Shown here piece by piece: positions 58,502 through 64,000 of a stretch of DNA of 64,000 bases. The first letter of the stretch is position 1. Each line of letters begins with the position of its first letter. Where the stretch lies: positions 115,546,042 to 115,610,041 of the forward strand of contig CM060704.1 in NCBI GenBank assembly GCA_030686995.1. The letters are read 5' to 3'. Both the position numbers and the translations under genes were made by a program. Source of the stretch: Artemisia argyi (Eukaryota; Streptophyta; Magnoliopsida; Asterales; Asteraceae). Under the pieces are notes generated by a model. The model saw only the letters and a program-made list of their open reading frames with translations. It was not told where the DNA came from and ran no database searches.

Positions 58502-59626
58502 TGTGGAAAACTAGAAGGGGGTTGAATAGTTTACCGTTTAAAATCTTTTTAACTTGTTTAGTTAGCTTTGAAACTTTTACGTTTGATCAAAGATATATAC
58601 ACAAACACAATATATAACATGCAAGTAAATGAAAGAAACGATTAAACCACAACACGAGTATTTATCGTGGTTCAGCTACAAGGACTCTTTTTCCTTGCCC
58701 TACATCCATGCCCCGAGTATCCAACTCGAGAGTTTCTTTCACTAGTCAACAAGCTCCTTTCACTAGCGGAGAAAACCTTACACGTCGCTTATACTTTTAC
58801 GGACACTAATCTAGATGTCGAGTTCTTTACCAAGGGTACAACCACTCCCGTTAGTTCTTTTACAAGGGTACAACTACTCCCAATACACTTTGTATTTTTA
58901 GGACTAAAATACTAACCGATCACTACTGAAAATACACAATCAAATGAAGTGTAAACTACACAAGTCTACACAATGCTAAGCTAACAAGTCTTGCAACGTT
59001 GTGTTGAATACTTGTTACTTTTAATAAGCTCGTGAATCTCTTTGCTACAAAAAGAAACTTCGCATATGAAATGTTAAAGGGTTAGATGAAAGAATGAATG
59101 TGTGTGTGTAAAATATGATATAGAGTGATAAGCCAAAAATCAACTTGTGGCTTGGTATTTATAGCAAAGCCTTCTGCAGGCTTGGCGGATACGGCGGAAC
59201 CCTCAGATGGGTTCCGCCCGTGTACCCCCAGGGTTCCACCGGGCTTGCAGTTGGTTTTGCAATAAATCTTGCAAACTAAACAAAGTCACATCTCATTACA
59301 CCTTGCAAACCAAACAATGTCACATCTCATTACATCTAGTCAAACACCAAACTTGCAAGCAACCATATAGTAAGTCAAACACATTTTCTTTCCATAAATG
59401 TATATTGACAAAACTTGCCATAAATGTGATGTGGCAATTCTATTTTAAGAAATAAAAAGTGTTGTGTTTTATGAAATGTAAAATGTAGCAAAAGTCTAGT
59501 TTATGCAAGTCTTTAAAACTAAGATTATGATTTACTTAGAAACGAAAGTTTACATTTTGTCGTTAACAAAACTTAGCGAAGATCATAAAATATAAATAAC
59601 GTTTTTAGGCGATATTTGTATTAACA
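58502..59626 (-). repeat. 3' LTR of Sire-2 (1125 bp)
   Basis: On the minus strand runs TGTTAATACAAATATCG to CTAGTTTTCCACA; the end is the same as that of the Sire-1 LTR, the rest is different. Promoter: perfect inverted repeat GGCGGAACCC-TCAGAT-GGGTTCCGCC (59193-59218), then, 29 bp downstream on the minus strand, TATAAATAC (59155-59163). Confidence 0.92.
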
Positions 59627-60170
59627 ATCTCCCCCTTTTTGTTGATGACAAAACATAAACTTTGTTTTTAAGTAACTCACAAAATCTTGGTGTTTAAGAC
59701 TTAAAAAAAAAATTATATTAAACTTGTTTTACTTAAGTGATGAAAATCATATTAAGTTTTGAAGGTTTAATATATTTCTCCCCCTTTTTGTCGAAACAAA
59801 AAGTAGAGTAGCGAAGCGGAATAATGCACTTGCTCCCCCTTGCTTGTTACTCCCCCTAAAAGGAGTGCCAAAAAGGGAAACATGGATTTTGATCCTACAA
59901 AAAATGGTTAGTTGGTGATATATATATATAGTCAAGCTTGTAGTTACCACACACATTGCAACCACAATGACAACACAAAAATGATCAACCAACAATGCAC
60001 GAAAGTGAGTAGAAAGAAATATCATTCCAAGTAAAATTTTGACTTTGAAAAGTCAAAATACAAGAAATGTAAAATATTCTTCTACTTCTAAACAAAAACT
60101 AAAAAAATAACCAAGAAAGAAAAATAAAATCCTATTTTCCTAAATGGGGCAAACGGCCTCCAAAGGTTGT
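59627..60170 (-). other. Sire-2 polypurine tracts and non-coding region
   Basis: Minus-strand purine tracts AAAAAGGGGGAGAT (59627-59640, beside the LTR), CAAAAAGGGGGAGA (59777-59790), AAGGGGGAGC (about 59832-59841) and CCTTTTAGGGGGAGT (59849-59863). The rest is AT-rich without a gene; the 92-codon ORF at 59747-60025 overlaps the tracts and is not convincing. Confidence 0.85.
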
Positions 60171-61079
60171 CTAGGATTTGTTTGGGTTGGAAAGAGCATC
60201 CAAACATTCTATGATGTGTTGGAAAGCACAACAGGTTTCATCTTGGAATTGGTGAAGCAACGTTTTGATGCTTGCACCCATTTGCTCACAATTTGAGCAA
60301 ACATGGGGATGAGTGGGTGGAAATGGGTTGGTTTTGGTTTCTTGGTTTGAGGGTTGGTTGGTTTTTGGTTCTTGGGTGGAGGATGGATTTGGTATTGAGT
60401 CAAGCAAGGCGGTTTGAAAATCCATTGCTTGATGAAGGTGGTTCTCAACCATGCTTTGGATTTCCTCATATGAGGGGAAGAAAGACTCAAAGGTTTGGGC
60501 TTGAGAATGTAGTGGAGTTGGGTGATCATGGTTTTCAAAGTTTGGTTCTCCATAAAGAGGACCATGGATGTCATGGTAGATAGGGTGAAACAACAATGGT
60601 TTGGGTTGATGGTACACTTGTTGTGGTGGTTGGATGTGGTTAAAATGCTCATTTTGGTCTAGAACTGACCTTCATGATTCATTTGCAAAAAGTGGTGGTT
60701 GTGTAGGTCTTGGTGGAAGATCATTTAGATCTTGGACAAAAGGGTGTGGTGATGTGGGAGGAGACCTAAATAACTCCATAGGTTCAATTTTGGGCAATGG
60801 TGATGGTGATGGAGTTTTGGATGGTTGGGTTAGAGCACTTGGTGGAGTTGGGTCAATGGGTGATTTAGTAGGTGGTGGAGTGAGCTCATTGGGTTCATTG
60901 GGTGATGGTGATGGAGATGCAAGGTTCAAAAAGTGTTCATTTTTGATAGGTGAGGTGAATTCATCCGAAGATGAGGAGCTTAGGTTGATGGGTTGATTAG
61001 ACCATAGTGGTTTTACACTTATCCGGACGGTTTTCCGGATGGGTCGTGATGGTTGAGAGGTGATTATTGACTTAGTCAT
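60171..61079 (-). pseudogene. Sire-2 extra 3' ORF (env-like position), one in-frame stop
   Basis: One minus-strand frame from ATG 61079 (MTKSIITSQPSRPIRKTV) to 60171, about 302 codons, with a single TGA at 60672-60674. The N-terminus is basic, the middle is very rich in P, S, T (SPSPSPNEP, TPPPTKSPIDP) and the second half in H, Q, N. Near the C-terminus HVCSNC...CC... echoes the Cys pair in the Sire-1 ORF. No transmembrane segment is seen. Same place between pol and PPT as 34937-35641. Function unknown. Confidence 0.72.
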
Positions 61080-62173
61080 GGTTAAAAATGGTTTAGAAGT
61101 TCAGTAATTGTGATGAAGAAGGTATGATTTGATAGTGTTTAGGATGGTTTAATTTATAGTGATGAAGGATTGTGGAAAGGAGTGTTTGGATTTGATGTTA
61201 GTCCATACAAAAATGGAAGTCCCTAATAATTTGGAAAACTAATTGTGGGTTGTCATATCATGGAAATCAATCCAATGAAAATGGTGAAGTGAGAAGACAA
61301 GGTTTGCACTAAATGCTTAGTGGTTTTGGTAAATTTGTTGAAGTATAAATCTCAGGGATTTCAAAGATCCTTTAGAAGGGTTCCCTCATTTATGTGTGAA
61401 GGGTCCTTGGGGTGGTTATGGCTATTTTTGAAATTTGGCAGGAAATGGATTTGGTTGAGTTATAAGGAATGAGAAGTACCCTATTGTGCTAAACACATTG
61501 CAGGAAATGGGTTTCTATCTAAAAGGATTGGATTTTGGTGTTTGGATGTTGAAATGTTGGAAACAAAAACAAAATTTCTGCAGGCAACTGGCGGAACCCT
61601 CAAGATACACAGGCGGAACCCATTTGAGGGTACCGTCTGGTCCGTTGGGCCAATTCTAGGATTCCCAGAAAATACACTGGCGGAACCCAATTTTGGGTAC
61701 CGCCAGATCCGCCAGGGCTGAAAAAATTGGCAGTCCGCGTTTTTGACCCGCGAGACGATTTTCAAAATTTTCGAAAACTCCTAAAGTAAAAAAGATAATG
61801 CATTTCTGGTTAGGCAACGCAAAAAATAGACACGTAAACACACATATCATATGACTTTGACCTTGAGGTCGAGAATTTCACTATACTTAGTGAAAATAAC
61901 ATAAACATGAAAATTTGACAACTTGCCAAAAGTTGTCTTCCTGCATCAAAGTTAGATAAAACATGTTCCAAATAGTATCAAACATTGTACCAACCTACAA
62001 GCACATCACAAACATTGTTTAAACAACCAAATTTAGTCGAATAGCACCTAGTGCCAAACACTCCTACACACCCGCACTCATTGACGGTCAATCTTGTTCT
62101 TGAGCTTTCCAAGGAACCTTCAAAGATTCTTAAACATCCCCTTTGTTTGCTTGAACTCCACCGACTCGTTTGG
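61080..62173 (-). other. Sire-2 region upstream of the 3' ORF, with a candidate internal promoter
   Basis: On the minus strand TATAAATT (61151-61158) lies 72 bp before the ATG. Further upstream the LTR word GGCGGAACCC recurs at 61590-61599, 61612-61621 and 61679-61688, the last paired with GGGTACCGCC (61695-61704). A short minus-strand run near 62170-62085 (EFKQTKGMFKNL, then RFLGKLKNKIDRQ and a stop) could be the end of a coding region, but I cannot identify it. Otherwise nothing is seen. Confidence 0.6.
61151..61158 (-). promoter_or_regulatory. Internal TATA box ahead of the Sire-2 3' ORF
   Basis: Complement reads TATAAATT, in the context cacTATAAATT, 72 bp upstream of ATG 61079. It is the counterpart of 34895-34903 in Sire-1. 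Confidence 0.45.
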
Positions 62174-64000
62174 TGTCACAACTCGTAAATTCTGGTCATT
62201 TCTCGAAGTTTTCAAAATCACTATTCATCAAAACACTATTCATCATTTTACTATTCATCATTTTCGAGGTCAATTTGATATTCTGAGAAGCATTCAAAAA
62301 TTTTACTATTCACAAAACACTATTCATTTCCGGAAAAGTTTTCACTATTCACGTGCATTGTTCATTTCGTCGTAAATTTTGTTTACGAGTACTTAAATTC
62401 GCGTAACCGTATTGGTTCAGGTGCGAATAAATACATTATCATTGGGGACACTTCATACGGACTAGAAATAGTCTACATATAATCATAATGGCATGTGCAT
62501 ACTATACCACTCGTAGAATATTTATATTATTATTTTTAGTACGTTTAACGTTTTACGTTTATTTATTTTAATTAAACGTTAACGCCCAGTTTATAAACAC
62601 GAAGAATATATCTAAATATTCCCACAATGGTCCCGACATATTTTTATATCTATTTTATCATCATAAAAGTTATTATATTCATTTACCCAGTATTTTGGAA
62701 ATTTATTTTATTTATAACGTGAGCTTATGAATATTAAGACGGTTTTCGTGAAAACTAAACAATAATCATCTGAACACTCAGTAATTGTACACCACATATT
62801 TTTAACATTTTTATGACTTTATTAAGACCCGGTTAACTTCGTTAATATTTATTTCTAGCAAACTCGGTACCCGATTATAACTAATACTTACACTAAACTA
62901 CACCAATATTACATTACATTCCCTAAGCAACTTAAAACCGACTTTGCTACTCTTTCACTTATTGAAAACCAGCCACAATACCATCGCTAGACCACTTGAC
63001 CTTTACTTTTAACCTCATGCTTATATGATCAAGTATAATACAATATAAACCTAAGTAAATATCTACATAAACACCTTTCACACAAACATATAATTTCCAA
63101 GAATCATAAGCTCATCTTTTTCCTTCCTTCTCCACTCCAAACCCACGACTTTTTGCCAAGATCCATGATCAATCCATTATTTTTCAAAGTATAAAGCATC
63201 AAAGTTGTTCATTTCATCATCCTAATCAAGAATCATAACACAAAAACACAAGTAATCCAAGGTTTCTCATCATCTCACCACCTATTATTTCAAAGTGAGT
63301 TATCAAAATTTATTTTCATGTTTTCATCTAATTAACATATGTATCTCATGGTATTCATGCTTAATTTCATGCACAAACTAGCTATACCACTTTATTTTTG
63401 AAGACTTTTTGATCATACAAACCCTAAAATTTGTTTTAGGTACTCCTTTGTTAAATTAACCTGTTTAGTAGTGATTAGGAACCCATGGCACCCTAAGAAG
63501 GTGTATGGTAGGATTAGTATAGCTTTGTGGTGGTTTCAAGAGATTTTGGTGATGTTAGAAACTTGTTTTGAACCTTGAAAATGAATTTGTAACAAGTATA
63601 TATGCATACTGTCCCAAATTGCCCAACCCAGAAAAATCAGGAAATACAAAGTAAACTTTGGCAAAATTTTTAGAAAATACTTTCAAAAACGAATCCGTAG
63701 GCGAAAGAACGGATTAAAAAGAGTTTATAACGAAGAAGTTATGATTTTTGCAAGTTTATTGACGAAAAGTATATTTTCTGAAAATACATGCTGTTGGACG
63801 TTTTTCATCGGACAAAAAGAGGCTTTAGACGTAACCCGGAGGAGCTAAGCTTTCCAAAATATATTACTACATACTAAGATGTAACCGTGGATATAAAGAA
63901 CAAGTAAAACGGACTTATAACGACAAAGATATTCACGTTTCAATATCGACAAAAACTCACTATAATTGGCAGCTTTTAACAGAAATAATAATAATACTAC
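62174..64000 (+). mobile_element. Tk-D: start of another Ty3 (Tekay-like) LTR, cut by the window end
   Basis: Begins TGTCACAACTCGTAAATTC, close to the TGTAACAACCCGTAATTC start of Tk-B. It has ACTATTCATCA-type repeats near its start (62220-62360), which mirror the GAATAGTAAA repeats at the start of the Tk-C LTR. Its part around 63640-63960 (cggacaaaaagaggctt..., ttataacgaagaagttatg) resembles the Tk-C LTR near 26060-26220 on the opposite strand. TATA candidate TATAAAC near 63044. No ORF. Whether a whole element or a solo LTR cannot be told. Confidence 0.75.

Larger units (their letters stand above)
58502..62173 (-). mobile_element. Sire-2: Sirevirus-type Ty1/copia element, minus strand (3' part only)
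   Basis: Begins inside Athila-0 RT. It has a 3' LTR (58502-59626), several polypurine tracts (59627-59862) and an extra 3' ORF (60171-61079). A promoter-like segment lies upstream of the ORF. Pol should follow beyond 62173 but the sequence is interrupted there by Tk-D. The left flank is aagca (58497-58501), the TSD candidate; the right one is outside the window. Confidence 0.85.

Noticed and set aside
60272..60996. Plus-strand ORFs of 103 and 120 codons (G- and W-rich)
   Set aside because: They are shadows of the P/S/T/H-rich minus-strand 3' ORF of Sire-2.
62083..62173. Possible C-terminus of a protein next to Tk-D (minus strand, ...KLKNKIDRQ)
   Set aside because: About 30 codons with one stop, not matching the usual Sirevirus pol end; too little to call.

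Overview
This window is plant nuclear DNA, and I find no host gene in it. It is a stack of nested LTR retrotransposons, solo LTRs and one MITE. The AT-rich composition, the very large Ty3 LTRs, the Athila-type and Sirevirus-type elements, and the complete lack of low-copy genes suggest repeat-rich heterochromatin of a large eudicot genome. A guess of Asteraceae would be only a guess. All joins below were read by eye from TG...CA ends, 5-bp target-site duplications (TSDs), primer-binding sites (PBS), polypurine tracts (PPT) and comparison of copies inside the window.

Layout, from the outside in. (0) A decayed Athila-like Ty3 element (Athila-0, minus strand) supplies 1-877 and 55353-58501; only the second part has pol. 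(1) Into it went a non-autonomous Tekay/Del-like Ty3 element, Tk-A (878-55352, plus, 3.1-kb LTRs, gag but almost no pol), and a Sirevirus, Sire-2 (58502 to at least 62173, minus). Sire-2 is in turn interrupted by a Ty3 LTR, Tk-D, from 62174 to the window end. (2) Tk-A was hit in its leader by Athila-1 (5355-43231, minus, gag-protease only). Its 3' LTR was hit by a hAT-type MITE (46033-46226), a copia-like solo LTR (46392-46704), Athila-2 (47005-53671, plus, with an unfamiliar ORF instead of gag-pol) and another copia-like LTR (54692-55202). (3) Athila-1 was hit by Tk-B (8597-19323, plus, two almost identical 4403-bp LTRs, about 1.9 kb inside), a copia-like solo LTR (19711-20014) and, in its own 5' LTR, Tk-C (24348-43172, minus). 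(4) Tk-C was hit by Sire-1 (28493-37373, plus, nearly complete gag-pol with two stops and a frameshift) and by a solo LTR of the same Sirevirus family (39276-40566).

How the parts work together. Tk-A, Tk-B, Tk-C, Athila-1 and Athila-2 all keep cis-acting parts (LTR promoter, PBS, PPT, leader) but lack most or all of pol, so they must have moved with enzymes from relatives elsewhere. Tk-B is the youngest datable insertion. The most interesting signals are non-coding. Tk-B and Tk-C share a pair of leader hairpins with compensatory changes and self-complementary loops, like a retroviral dimerisation/packaging signal. A hairpin about 80 bp from the LTR 3' end keeps its pairing but not its sequence in three Ty3 families. 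In three unrelated families, family-specific GC-rich inverted repeats lie 25-30 bp upstream of the LTR TATA box and recur inside the element; in the two Sireviruses the internal copy precedes a second TATA box and an extra 3' ORF.
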